NCBI GenBank assembly: GCA_947069175.1
Contig: CAMTDV010000003.1
Coordinates: forward strand, 80,577,978-80,641,977
DNA: 64,000 bases
Source: Scalesia atractyloides
Lineage: Eukaryota; Streptophyta; Magnoliopsida; Asterales; Asteraceae
Direction of reading: 5' to 3'
The translations under genes and the position numbers were made by a program. Shown here in pieces: positions 36,669-47,852 of the stretch. Numbering within the stretch: position 1 is the stretch's first letter; each line of letters begins with the position of its first letter. A model generated the notes under the pieces. The model ran no database searches, was not told the DNA's origin, and saw nothing but the letters and a program-made list of their open reading frames with translations.

Positions 36669-36760
36669 TGTTGAAGGGCCATAATAATAATTTTATTTTT
36701 AAAATAACATATAGTTTTTTTAAAATATTTATTATTTTAATATTATAATACATTATTATT
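36537..36760. repeat. 128-bp tandem duplication with TA microsatellites
   Basis: Two copies of a block starting GTTTGTTGAAGG-CCATAA (at about 36539 and 36667) are each preceded by a (TA)n run (36523-36536 and 36624-36664). The second copy of the large duplicated segment has only one such block. Confidence 0.85.
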
Positions 36761-36922
36761 ATAACTACTTTTAACATATTTTTTCCCTTTTGTCATTTAC
36801 TTTTTGCTTTTCATAGTTTTTTTTTCTTTTTTTAAATGATATTACCCATTCTAATATTTGCCTTTCGAAACAACATACTTCATTTCAAATATCGTTTGTT
36901 TAACATTATAATTTGTTCCGTT

Positions 36923-36954
36923 TCGCCGCAATGCGCGACACTAATAAAACCTAG
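36923..36954 (+). repeat. Possible Helitron 3' end
   Basis: A short GC-rich hairpin (TCGC...GCGA, 36923-36938) is followed 12 bp later by CTAG and a T. This resembles plant Helitron ends (hairpin, then CTRR, flanking T). The same end is present in copy 2 at about 63381-63412. Confidence 0.35.
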
Positions 36955-37542
36955 TATACATTATTTTTCATCTTACATAATAAAGTTTTATTCCAGGATA
37001 AACTAGTAGTTAGACCTGCGGGTCAACATGTTTATAGTAAGGTGGCTAAAGCTTACAATCAACCAATTTTTTAATAACAAATTGCGAACTACAATAATGG
37101 CAAAACTTACATACATCGATTATCAAGCATTTCATTACTATAAGATAAAGTAAGTATTAATGCTTATTATCCACTACTTCATCAATCATTCTTGATAATT
37201 TCCAAAAGAACCACCAGAAGCAAATTTCTACATAAGCAAATAGTGGGTGACTCAAGATCAGCTAAAGCACCTATTTTTGGCTGTACCAAAATGCATTTCC
37301 ATCAACCAAGGGGCAACAACTCACTTCACTCCACATATAAAAACCTATTGACGGTTAAATGTGCCAAGATGTACCCAAACATTCAAGTCTCAGTAACCTA
37401 AATCTCAAAATTTTGTAACCAGGTCTATATGTTCATGCATTTTAAAAGCAGTAGGTCCAATCCGAATGTCAAATTACAAACAAATCTAGTTAAACACTAA
37501 GATCAAGTAACATATAAAAGCAATAAAACTCATATACCATTA

Positions 37543-38059
37543 GCAGACCCATTCTCCAGAAACTCTTTCTCCAAAACTCAATCAAACATCTTCACGATAC
37601 TACCATTGTTGGACTCTGGCGCCAACGAATTTCACAAAACATGAAAATTGCTTGCACTAAACTGAAACCCTGCAATCGTATATTAAATAAGATCCATTGC
37701 ATATCAAAACACCACCAACTAAACTTAGAAACACAAATCCATCCTTAAAAAATACTCACTCTTACCTTCGATTTACGAAAAAATTGTATCCAAGATAGAT
37801 GGGTTTTGCTGTTTTAGGCATGTCAAAGGTGACGGTGGTATTCCGACCACCCTCAGTGGATCATTTACGCTGAAAACATCACCACTGCTGTTCGGTTGAA
37901 AGATCCGTCACCACCATCGAATTCCTTAGTCTCGGTTTAGTGTGTTGAGACTTACCACGCGACAGAATCCGGCCAGTCGCCGGTGGCTTGCCCGCTTTCT
38001 CTCACCTTCATCGCACGCTCTCGCTCTCTCTCTCACTCTATCTCCCTCTAATATCTGTA
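37543..38059. other. Spacer, no gene
   Basis: Mixed AT-rich text with CT-rich runs near 37995-38050. No ORF of note. Confidence 0.4.
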
Positions 38060-38400
38060 TATTAGGCCATGTGTAGTCGTAAAGCTCCTATAAAGCCTTT
38101 TGGTGGGGTTATGCATTAAGCAGCGAAAAAGTGTAAGAGAAGGCTTTATGGGGGGTTGTATCACAAGAGGATAGTGGTAAGGGGGTTATATAACCCCTTC
38201 AGTTATACATATATATGTATGTAAATATATGTGTGAGAGTAGAGGGGAAGGGACATGGCGTGATATTTTTCACGGAGAATCAAAATTTAAACCCCATAGC
38301 GCAGGCTGTAATGGTGTTGCCGGGCGCCATACTCGTCTCCAGCGTCATATCACGTCCCATTAAGGAGGGACTTAGGTGGGTGAGTCATCATGAAACCAGC
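38060..38400. repeat. MITE-like repeat family member
   Basis: Contains phrases shared with 47680-47830 and 49200-49400: GGCC...TAAGGC..., GGGGGTTATATAAC, TTCA(G/A)TTATACAT and a TA-rich centre. The shared order suggests a small dispersed element. Ends were not defined. Confidence 0.45.
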
Positions 38401-39613
38401 CAATGATTTTGTTATAAACCACTATCCCAACATTCAAGGCTAAGAATACAAGCTGCAATGAACCCTCAATGTTATAAATTAAATGTTACAGATTAAAAAT
38501 TTATAAATATTATTTTAAGGAAAACTAGAAGGGTAATCTTACATTCTTGTTTGATGAAGATTTGTTTGAAACCCAGTCAAGTGATAGCGTATGTAATAAC
38601 CTGATTTTTTATTAAAAAAAAGATAATATTTGTTATGATAAGACATTACTCATTAACTTTGAAGGTTTTAATAATAATAAAGATAATATGTGTATAAATC
38701 TCTTAAAAATCTGATTGAAAAAGATCTGAACTTCTCACACAAAAAAAAGTTTTTTCTTTACAATTTTGCTTAGAGAAAATATATGGTACAAAATTTTTAT
38801 CTAGTTTCTCAATTAGCCTAATACTTCTCACACGATCCTAACCCTATATAAAATGAAAATTTTTACGAGTTGTGAGAACTTATAGATATCAGTCTTACGA
38901 AAGGTTTTTTCAAGAAAAAAAAATATGTTACCGAAATCCTAAAAAAATATCAACTTTTCCAAAAAAGAATAATGAAAAGAACAATTTTTTTTATTTACAG
39001 CAACTATAAATGATGTAAAAATGTTGATGTCATTAGTTTTTTACATAGTTGTAAAGGATCATAAACACCACTTTAAATTTTTTTAAAGCGGTCTTAGGTT
39101 GAGAAAAAAATCAAATCCTATACCTTTCAAAGAAAATAATCGAACAGAAAGTTGTTTTGATTTGTTTTGATTTTTGAATATCTTTTCTTTTTATCTTAAG
39201 TACATTGAATATTTGAATGAGTTTTGATTATTGAATATTTTTTCTTTATATCTTAAATACATTAAATATTGTATATACATTTAATTTTTATTTTTATTTT
39301 TATTCTATTAATTAGCAACATCTTGATGTTTTATTGATTTGTACTTTTCAGTATTAAGGGTTTTTCAAAAAAGAAATTCACTTTTCATTTCTAACCCAAA
39401 TATTTTTATTTTTTATAATTTAACCCTTTGATTTTTTTTACTTTTAACCCAAAACATTTAGGTATGGCTTATTTTCTTTACACAATCAAGCTACCCCTGC
39501 TAATGGATGAAGTCTTCGTATCACCTTTCAACTTAAAAGACTAGAGCTTCAATAACACATTATAGAAAGACAACTGATTTTTATTACGAAGTTAACAAAG
39601 CAAAGCTAAACGT
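38401..39613. other. AT-rich intergenic, no gene
   Basis: Long A and T runs, nothing recognisable. Confidence 0.5.
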
Positions 39614-40375
39614 TTATGTTAACAAGCTTTTTAAGATAGCATCACTCATACCATCCGCAAAAGCAAACAAGTGTCCACCACCACTCACCTCATGATACTT
39701 GATCCATTCAAGTTCTTGAGCTATATACCGTTGTAGCGTCACTGGAACAATTAAATCTTCATCACCCATCCACAAATGAACGGGGCTATCGTTGTTTGGA
39801 AATGGGTTTTTGAGATCAATTGGATCGAAGTCCCACTTTCCGAATCCAATATTTAAGTCACAATGCAAAGACTCGAATTCTCCTTGTAGTCTTGGTTGTG
39901 ACATCATTAGTTGGACCTTGAAACATGAAAAAGAAAATAATAGCATAAGCACACAATTCTATATGGATATATGTGTACATTCTGCTTTGAATGTAATACA
40001 TAAGACAAGTATGTAACTAACAACCCCACTAACTTTCGCTCCTATTCAATGAACAGTGCATGATACAAGTCTTTTAGGTGTTATCGTAGTTAGAAACACA
40101 ATGTTAAATATAAAAGAACGTGTACCTATGTAGACAAACATGACCGAACATAAACTTTGCATATAATGAAAGATAAATACAGTTATTGAAATATTACTTC
40201 AATTCATAACACTACTAGAAAACCTTGCTATTGAATTTCCTGACACATATGAAACAAAATTCAACATTGTGCGGAAAAGAGTCAGTTTTTTATTAGTGTG
40301 TGAAATATAAAAGAAATAACAAACATGAAAATGTATGTAAAGCTAAAATCATAGTCTCTTGTTTTTTAGTAGTGT

Positions 40376-40573
40376 GTAGTGGCAAATTTTGAGATTTCTG
40401 ACTGGGGTCGGAAGTTACTGAATCTAAAAATATACCAGAAAAATTATAAACCGGGGGTCGAAAACGTATATACCTAAAAATATCTATACTATAACTACAT
40501 GTCGGACACTACTAAGCGAAAAGTTCGAAAGGCCCCCACCCCGGCCCCCACTAAGCTACACCCTTGGTAGCGT
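40376..40573. repeat. Possible small DNA transposon remnant in intron 4
   Basis: Begins TAGTGGCAAATTTTGAGATTTCTGA and ends with GGCCCCCAC...AGCTACACCC, resembling a common plant MITE type that opens AGTGGCGGA and closes with the inverse. The ends are degenerate. Confidence 0.3.
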
Positions 40574-41663
40574 GTGAAGAGTAAAAGAAAAAAAAAACAA
40601 GCATAATCTTATCTTATTTAATGCATTGAAGACTGTGTTCCACTCATTTGTCAGAAAAAGATATCAAAGAGTAGAGAGCAATAATCGTTTCTTTTGGTTA
40701 ATTGTGGTGGAAAGTTTATCGTGGTCTATTGTTTCTTAGAGTAAAACTAGATATAAGAAATAAAAGGGTATATAATTAGTATCATAAAAGATGGTATTTG
40801 TGACTGTTTATTCATGGAAATCATACCTGAACTGGATCCATGGAACCGAATAGCTTTGTTACAACTTCTATGTCTGATGGACTATGATTCGGGTTTCCAT
40901 CGATAACACAAAAAAGAAGGAAACCATTTCTGGGTGTTCCACCAATAGGTTAGCCATGGTAGGTAATGCGCCACACGCATAGACCATTGATCCTCTTTAA
41001 GTTGCCTAGAATATGCTTCGTTTGTTAAGTTTGAAGGTAGGTTATGCCACCAGTAATTGACGGCTGGAGAAATAAGAACCGATCCTGCAAGCCTGGGTAA
41101 AAATGAGATAAATACAGAAAACAATAGTGTGATGATGCTTTTAAAAGACTATATATCAAGATTTGAAAAATACCTATGAGGGATGTACTTGAGACAAGAC
41201 CACATGACCTGCCACCCATAGAGAATCCAGCCACATAGAATTTCGGCCCCAGGTTCAACTCATCAGCGAACTCTTCGATATCGAATGCCAAGCTCTTCAC
41301 GGTTTGCTTAGGATCAGGATCACTTTCTCCAAAACCACGACGATCTATAGCAACAATGTATACGCCTAGTTCTTCAACAACAGCCTATGAAAATCAACTT
41401 TGAGTATAAGATTGCACACTAAAAAGAATAAATAAACGTAACTAACAATATCTCACTCATAGAGTAGGGTCTAGGGATATGGTGTAACATTCGTCGAAAA
41501 ACGGGTTTAAAAACCCGCTTCGTTTAATAACCAAGTATTCAGTTATAAGTTCGTTGCGTATTTATTGTTCAGATAATTTTAAATAATACATAATTAATAA
41601 ACATTTTAGAATTTATAAACCATAATTAATAAATAATAATAATAAGTGAATAAAAAATAAAAT

Positions 41664-41735
41664 GGAGTAGCCGGGTTTCGAACCCGGGTCTCCCACGAAG
41701 ACACACACATACCACACCACTCCGCCACACACATG
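41664..41735 (-). other. tRNA-like module 1, third LTR (antisense to the element)
   Basis: On the minus strand, A box TGGCGGAGTGGT (41727-41716) and B box GGTTCGAAACC (41684-41674) within a perfect CCGGG/CCCGG T arm. The orientation relative to the element is the same as module 1 in the other LTRs. Confidence 0.75.
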
Positions 41736-42326
41736 TTTGTGTTCAACTAATGAAACAAATAACACTTATAATAAAAGCCGAAAGTCAAAATCTGTAAGAG
41801 CGCGCACCCAGGACGCGAAATCGCCGGAGAAAAACCGAAACTCCGCAAATGTTGCCTTTTCCCCTTGACTGAAACGCGTAAACTGATTTCGACATCAGTT
41901 ATAACCGTTGCATAACACCCAATTTGGTCAAAACCGTTACCCTTAAAGATTGAAATCTTGACCGCGAAATTATGGCCTCTAATTCGAACCAATAGGCCTG
42001 TTTCCACTATAAATACCCACCCAAACTTCTTGTAGATCTTTCGCTCAGAATCACACTCACTCCCTGAAGCTTTAGTCCTCTCAGAGCACGTCGCCGAAGG
42101 TTTTCACACTCGCCGGAATACCACCGGAAAAACCAAAGCTTTACTCCTAATCGGTATGATTCTCAACTCTTTTTGATAATCCATTATTCAGCATGTATAA
42201 GTTTAAATCAGTCAACCAGATTCTGTTTCAAACCATTTTCGGTCAGATTATATGTTCTGTGTTTTTAAAGCGAAGAAGATGAAGTTAATATGTGTACAAA
42301 TATAATTAAAATCAGATATTTAACCG

Positions 42327-42405
42327 GGTTAGACACACAGTCCAGCGGTGGACTGTGTGCAATTACAAAACACAAGTCCGGAGTTCGAATCGCGCCTGTT
42401 TCCGA
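42327..42405 (+). other. tRNA-like module 2, third LTR
   Basis: TTAGACACACAGTCCAGCGG start with A-box-like 42338-42351, then GAGTTCGAATC (42381-42391), a B box. Confidence 0.65.
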
Positions 42406-42490
42406 CTTTCAGAAATAAAACCAACATTTTTAAACTTATTCAGATCAATTCACAACATGTGTATAAAATTTATATAATCTAGTGTTTATA

Positions 42491-42550
42491 CAGATTAGAC
42501 ACATGTGTGCACCCGAACCACAGATCCCGAGTTCGAGTCTTGTACCACTC
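42491..42550 (+). other. tRNA-like module 3, third LTR, shortened
   Basis: TTAGACACATGTGTGC start and B box GAGTTCGAGTC (42529-42539). The A-box part is missing. Confidence 0.55.
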
Positions 42551-42640
42551 AATTTATCTGAAATATCACACCCTTTTTATAAAACCAAATTATGAAACTC
42601 AGCAGTAAGTGTATAAAAGAAATAGAAATCGGATATTGAA

Positions 42641-42715
42641 TGGGTTAGTCACACAGCCCAGTTGGTTGGGTTGGGTGCACACGAAGCCAATGGTCTCAGG
42701 TTCGAACCACGCATG
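42641..42715 (+). other. tRNA-like module 4, third LTR
   Basis: A box CAGCCCAGTTGG (42654-42665; one mismatch to consensus) and B box GGTTCGAACC (42699-42708), 45 bp apart. Confidence 0.7.
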
Positions 42716-42811
42716 TTACACCGGACTACTGTAATATCATTGTTCTTTTAATTGAAGGTAATCAGACTCATGTAATAAGTGTATAAGTATAATTAAAACC
42801 AAGTATTCTTC

Positions 42812-42889
42812 AGGTTAGACACGCAACCCAGTTGGCCGGGCTGCGTGCACACAAACGATAGGTTGCGGGTTCGATCCCACACGCTGCCT
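42812..42889 (+). other. tRNA-like module 5, third LTR
   Basis: A-box-like CAACCCAGTTGG (42824-42835) and B box GGTTCGATCCC (42868-42878), 44 bp apart. The spacer before it resembles the spacers before modules 2 and 4. Confidence 0.7.
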
Positions 42890-43906
42890 AAATAAACACA
42901 GTCTAGACCGGTCAGACCCGGTCAAACCTGACAAAAGTCAACCCCTTTTTGTTTTATTTTTGTTTTTGTTTATTTATTTTAATTGAAAAATTATTTAAAA
43001 ATACTTAAAAATAAGGTTTTTAAAGTTAAAAATTTGCATGAAACCCACAAAAATAAATTTAAAAATCTCATTAGAGCACTAATTAAAAATAATAATCTCA
43101 AATAAAATTTATTTATTTAATCGAATCATGTCGTTATTATTTAGGTTAGTTTTCCCTCGTCGGTTGAATCATAATATTCGTGCGCATTCATCGTCATCAA
43201 GAAACGCATCCACGGTGAGTGAATCTCTACAAATTCCCCGTTTTAATCATATTTTTGGGTGTATCATGTGTCGTACCATACTTCTATTTTATTTAAAACA
43301 CTTGTGCATACATCATATCCGTGATCAAATGTGTATCAATTATTGTGTGAATTATATGTAGATTGAATTTCATCATTTCAGTGCACGCATTTCATTAGGC
43401 CCATCAGTTCCCCGTGGGATACGGGTTGAGCATCAGGAGCCTCATTAGATCGGCTCCGTTTGATTGAGCCTTGATCTCAAATACATCATCATCTCATGTC
43501 ATATACTCATCCAAAGTGGTTTGTGTTTGTTTACATATATGCTTGCTCACATGTGATTAATGCACGAATTTTCCTTATTAAATAAAACAAGAAATTAGTT
43601 AAAATGTTTTATCAAGGTTCACTCGCCAACTTTTGTTGACCCAAAATCTCCCCCGTTTTACACATGATACAGGTGATCCAGTTGAGACATGAAACACTTA
43701 GGAAGGCCTAGAAGAATAAACAAGTTTATGCTTTGGAATAATTATATAGTTTCGTTTTCTTGTAATTGTATGAATTTTGTTTGGATACTTAAGTTTGTAA
43801 TTTGAATTTAATAAATATGAAACATCTTAGTAAATATCATGAGCTTTGGTGATAACCCAATTATGCCCCGACTTTTATTCCGCTGCGGGTCGGGGTGTGA
43901 CAGATT

Positions 43907-43918
43907 GGTATCAGAGCT
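43907..43918 (+). other. Primer binding site of the truncated element
   Basis: TGGTATCAGAGC, perfect, three bases after the LTR. Confidence 0.95.
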
Positions 43919-44316
43919 TGTGACTATAGGGATATAGGATAGGTTATTAGACCCTTAGAGCCTATACTATAGTTGATTAAATTTTAATTGTTTATGCGTT
44001 GCATGCAAAATTCATGATTTTATATGTTTCATGTTTATTTTCACACTCAATATTATGCAAGCACGCTCACAAATACATGTTATTATGCAATGCTCATCAT
44101 AAATCATATCCTCATAACATATCATATCCATGAGAGCACACACCTCACGATTCCCTTGATTATTGCAATGATTTTTGTATTTTTCAAATCACATCAAAGT
44201 GAGTTCTCATGACGGGCATGTAGTAACTGGAAGGGTACGAGTACCGGTAGTCGGAACGTCCTGTCTAGGCTTGGCATTCGTATAAATCCAAAATAAAGGA
44301 CCAGTCTGCCTACCAT

Positions 44317-44397
44317 GGTTCATGAACTGTTCGCCGAACGTTTGGTTCATTTGCAGCCCTGTAGGAAGCTAATTAGTTAAGGAATATTAATTCATAC
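44317..44397. other. Junction sequence
   Basis: Starts with a palindrome-like GGTTCATGAACTGTTCGCCGAACG and runs into the donor of exon 2. It may be a small foldback remnant at which the LTR element was truncated. Confidence 0.3.
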
Positions 44398-44790
44398 AGG
44401 TGAGGCTGAGGCAAAGGGATTAAGGAACTTGCTACAACCAAAGCAATGCATGTAGATCATTTTAGATTTAGCTACATCTTTTGGAACACCGGATTCTATA
44501 TACGAGATATGTCGTCCGTCACGTAGCTTTATCCTTGGAGATGTAATAGGAGGTCCATCTGGAGATCCAAGCTTCTTGGGAGGTGGAGGAACAGTTGTTT
44601 GATACACCCATGAAGAGAACGCCGATAAGAAGACAACTATCCCTGAAACCGCAAAAAAAAAATCATGATCAATGACAGTACTAGTAAGAATACTTTGTGT
44701 ACTAAAGATGTGAAGATGATGAAACTAAGGAGATAGAATTAGGAAATCAAACTCACTAGAGGAGGTCTTTTTGTTTGCTTCTTTAACCAT

Positions 44791-47545
44791 TGTTGTTGTT
44801 GTTATTTAAAAGGATGATAGAAGATGGAAATCTATTCACAGTGGGGATCAATCAACGAAAAGTCTGCTTTGGACTGCAATGAAATAGACGAGTGATAATT
44901 GTTAAAATACAAATATCTTGTTGTCTAATTATTTAACGTAAATAACGAAACATCTATAACAAATAAAAAGCAAAATAAGCTGTTTTTTTTAGTCAAAGAC
45001 TAAGTTGGATAAAAGGAGAGACAATAGCGGGTGCATTTAATTCATTTAAAAGTATTGGAACATCCGTAATGGTTGTTGTCCCTTAAATGGTATTTTTCAT
45101 AAGGTCAACATCATAACGTCTCATGTAATGATTAAGGTTCTTTAATGCCCTTTTATTCATTACTTTCTATTTTTTTCCTCTTCATTTAGTATTATTCTAG
45201 AAATGTTCATCACTTTTCATGCCCATTACGCATAGCCTTAGAGAGAAAACGCTATGATTTTATTATAAGTTCAATCAATTAACTCAAAATAAGCATAAAA
45301 AACTAAAAAGAGAAAAGAAGAGCAAGACACAAGGTTTTAACCCTCAACCTAGAGTAAATACTATTTTTGTTTTATTTTCTGTTATGGGAGAAACTAAAAA
45401 AATAAATGTTTGCATAAGAGTTATGATAGATGGAAACTAATCCTGTAAAACATTAAAGAACAATGGAGAAAATGATCCAAAAACATATATCAGGAAAGAA
45501 AGCAAAGGAAAGAGGCGAAGGTGGCCATTAATTAGATCACATTTGGGATATATAATTATATATAAATAATGTAGCGTAAACCAAACCATGTGTATCTCGT
45601 GTACTCATGAGGGACCATCACCTTTCGGCATTTGATGCAATTATGTGATCAAACAATCAGAAATTAACAACCAATTGAATTCAAATTAAGGGGTTTGGAT
45701 TTGAATAATCCAAATTTTGCCTATTAGTGACGTTAATCCCTGCTTAAGAAATTTATATTATTTTTCGGTAACAATTTTCTTAACTTGTTCTGTTGATGTA
45801 GATGATATGGATGATGTAACAATCTCTCTCCATACCATTACCACCACCACACCATTGCCACCATTGTACCATCAAAGTTCAGTAACCCCATCACCTAACT
45901 AACATCACCATTGTTCTCCACCATCGTTCGTCACCATCCCCATCAAACTCTGCGATTGTTTCTTTCTCTAACTCAAAGATCAGTTGATTGCTAGAGAAAG
46001 AGATTGAAGTGTCTTCTGAAGACTTATGTATGTGATCCGAGAATTTTTGAAATATGGATTTTCGGAGACCGGGGGGCAAGGGGTTGAGTTGATTTGGTCC
46101 GTCTCCAGTTAAATTTTCAAATTAACACTGAATCTTAGAAAGCTTTACCATGGCTTCTTTGATTCAGAATGCCTATAAGCTAAAAAGAAGATACTTAATC
46201 GGTTCAACAGGTTGCAAATTCTTTTTTTAGAAAATTTCATAATTGTTTTCAAAAATATCAAGTTGAGGGATTTAATTGAAAGTAGATTGGTTTTTTATGA
46301 TATTTACTCAAAAAAAATTTCCATACTACTTAAAAATAATGTTTAATTGCAAAATATAGAATACAAAATTAAAAAAATCATGATTTTACAGTAGTATAGT
46401 AATTATTATAGGGTAATTATAATTACTTTACAATTTTGTAAAGTAATTATGTTTACCCTATAAATAACATAATTACTCCAATAGTGTAAAATCATGATTT
46501 TGTTTTTTTTTTTTAATTCTGAGAGTAAAATACGTGCTTAATAAGTTAGGAAAAAAAATTTGAAAAAATTTATCTCCTTCACTTCTTACGTTAAGAGTAT
46601 TTTATGTGTAAAAACCCATTACAATAACTTAACCCTATATTTTGAATCTCTTTTGTTTAATTATTTTTTAAATTTATTTTGTTTTCTAAATGATTAGAGC
46701 ATTTTGGTAACTTCATACATATTTAACCATCCACGGTAGCAGAAACTAAGGAGGTTCGGTTAAAAAACTCTAAGAGAATAAAATAGTTTGAAAGTTAGAT
46801 TTGTTCTTAGGAATTTTTTAAGTATGGATTAAAGTTAGCCAACATGAATTTTCCTTCAATAATTATGGTCCTCTTTTCCTGCATTTATTCTCCATTTGTT
46901 TTATTAGAAAGAAATTTTATACATATCAATTCAAAGTGATGACGAACACTAATCTCAACTTTAATATTTTAATATTTCATTTACTTTTTAATTTTATATT
47001 CAAACATTTATGTATTTTCTTAAAATATTTTAATCATCATTCAATTTATTTTGTTTTATCATAATATATAAGTGTTTCTTTAACTTTTCAAAACATTTAA
47101 ATCCGTATTAATATTTTCTTTTCAACATTGCGATATAAGTATTATTGAAAATGAACACCATGCCGCTGTGATACCAATAGAACCGAAAACAACGATGAAT
47201 AGTAAATTTATTATTTTAAAGTATCTATATTTCATTTATACAACTCTGTACTAGTATTTATTTTTATTGTTTTTAATTTTGATAAGCTAACACGTACCGT
47301 ACCGAACAAAATCGGTACCGGTACCCGTATTCATTTTAATGATTTCTAGTTTCAATAATTTTTCATTTATACAACTTGTCTGCGACGATAAATGGATTTC
47401 GATACCAATTCCGTGATGATCTAAACCAATCGATACCATTCGACGACGACATAGATGTAAACACGTGTTGATTTCTATGGTGAGTGAGTCGTCCCGGTAC
47501 TTTAGCAAATCAAGCTGATACCAATCGAATTTCGCAGTAATTTAC
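44791..47545. other. Intergenic, AT-rich, no gene
   Basis: No gene supported. A CCA/ACC-rich patch lies at 45835-45960. A hairpin-forming repeat at 46370-46505 is listed separately. Confidence 0.5.
46370..46505. repeat. Foldback (snapback) repeat
   Basis: The left arm (AAAATCATGATTTTACAGTAG...GGGTAATTATAATTACTTTACAA) pairs with the right arm (TTTTGTAAAGTAATTATG...TAGTGTAAAATCATGATTTT) around a centre at about 46436. Arms are about 62 bp with few mismatches. This is a typical snapback MITE. Confidence 0.75.
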
Positions 47546-47573
47546 CACCGTAACGCGCGATCAGTTAACCTAG
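47546..47573 (+). repeat. Possible Helitron 3' end
   Basis: A GC-rich ACCGTAACGCGCGAT is followed by CTAG and T (CTAG at 47570-47573), similar in order to the end at 36923-36954. Confidence 0.3.
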
Positions 47574-47815
47574 TTAGCTATCAATTTTCAAGTACATACA
47601 CTAGAGTATCAATTTATGTTTTAACAAAAGAGTTAAACAGCCTCTTAGTATGATTTATGTATGGAAACAAAAAGTCCTTTATAAGGCCGTGAGTATTTAT
47701 AAGGCCCCATAAGGTCTTATAGTGGGGAGTTATGTGATAAGTGGTAATTGTGTAAGAAATGAGAGTTAGGGGGTTATATAACTTGAGTGTGTAGTGGGGT
47801 CATACTCCTTCAATT

Positions 47816-47852
<37 letters not shown>
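47574..47852. other. MITE-like repeat and TA microsatellite
   Basis: 47680-47830 shares phrases with 38060-38240 (GGCC...TAAGGC, GGGGGTTATATAAC, CAATTATACAT). A (TA)n run follows at 47828-47851. Confidence 0.45.

Larger units (their letters stand above)
35941..37542. repeat. Duplicated segment, copy 1
   Basis: Nearly identical in sequence and order to 62490-64000, where the match runs into the window end. It starts abruptly at TTCACTTAAC. It carries an internal tandem duplication of about 128 bp with TA microsatellites that copy 2 lacks, and a possible Helitron 3' end at 36923-36954. No convincing gene lies inside. Confidence 0.9.
41483..43903 (+). repeat. LTR of the truncated element, 2421 bp
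   Basis: Starts TGTAACATTCG and ends GGGGTGTGACA. Both ends and several internal blocks match the 19557-30424 LTRs, but it is clearly diverged. It carries five tRNA-like modules. Confidence 0.92.
41483..44316 (+). mobile_element. Truncated Tekay-like LTR element in intron 2
   Basis: A complete LTR (41483-43903), a perfect primer site (43907-43918) and about 400 bp of leader match the family of the 19557-30424 element, here on the plus strand. The element then breaks off at about 44316, with no gag, pol or second LTR. It lies antisense to the host pseudogene. Confidence 0.9.
39614..44790 (-). pseudogene. Alpha/beta hydrolase paralogue with two frameshifts
   Basis: The five exons match the neighbouring gene: 44790-44757, 44642-44398, 41384-41174, 41092-40827 and 39916-39614, all with GT-AG borders and the same phases. 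A one-base deletion at about 41210 follows the FSMGG nucleophile elbow in exon 3. A one-base gain in the A-run 40910-40915 shifts exon 4. Each exon's length is off by exactly one base, which supports these calls. Exon 5 keeps the acid and His motifs (GDED, GGGH). The first exon is close to the intact copy in size and composition. Intron 2 is about 3 kb because of an LTR element. An assembly error at the A-run is possible; the exon 3 deletion is not in a homopolymer. Confidence 0.88.

Noticed and set aside
37192..37401. Conserved ORF in the duplicated segment (also at 63608-63859) as a gene
   Set aside because: It is conserved only because the whole segment is duplicated; no domain, and flanking non-coding DNA is equally similar.
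45717..46079. Short ORFs around the ACC-rich patch
   Set aside because: Simple-sequence composition, no splice partners or motifs.
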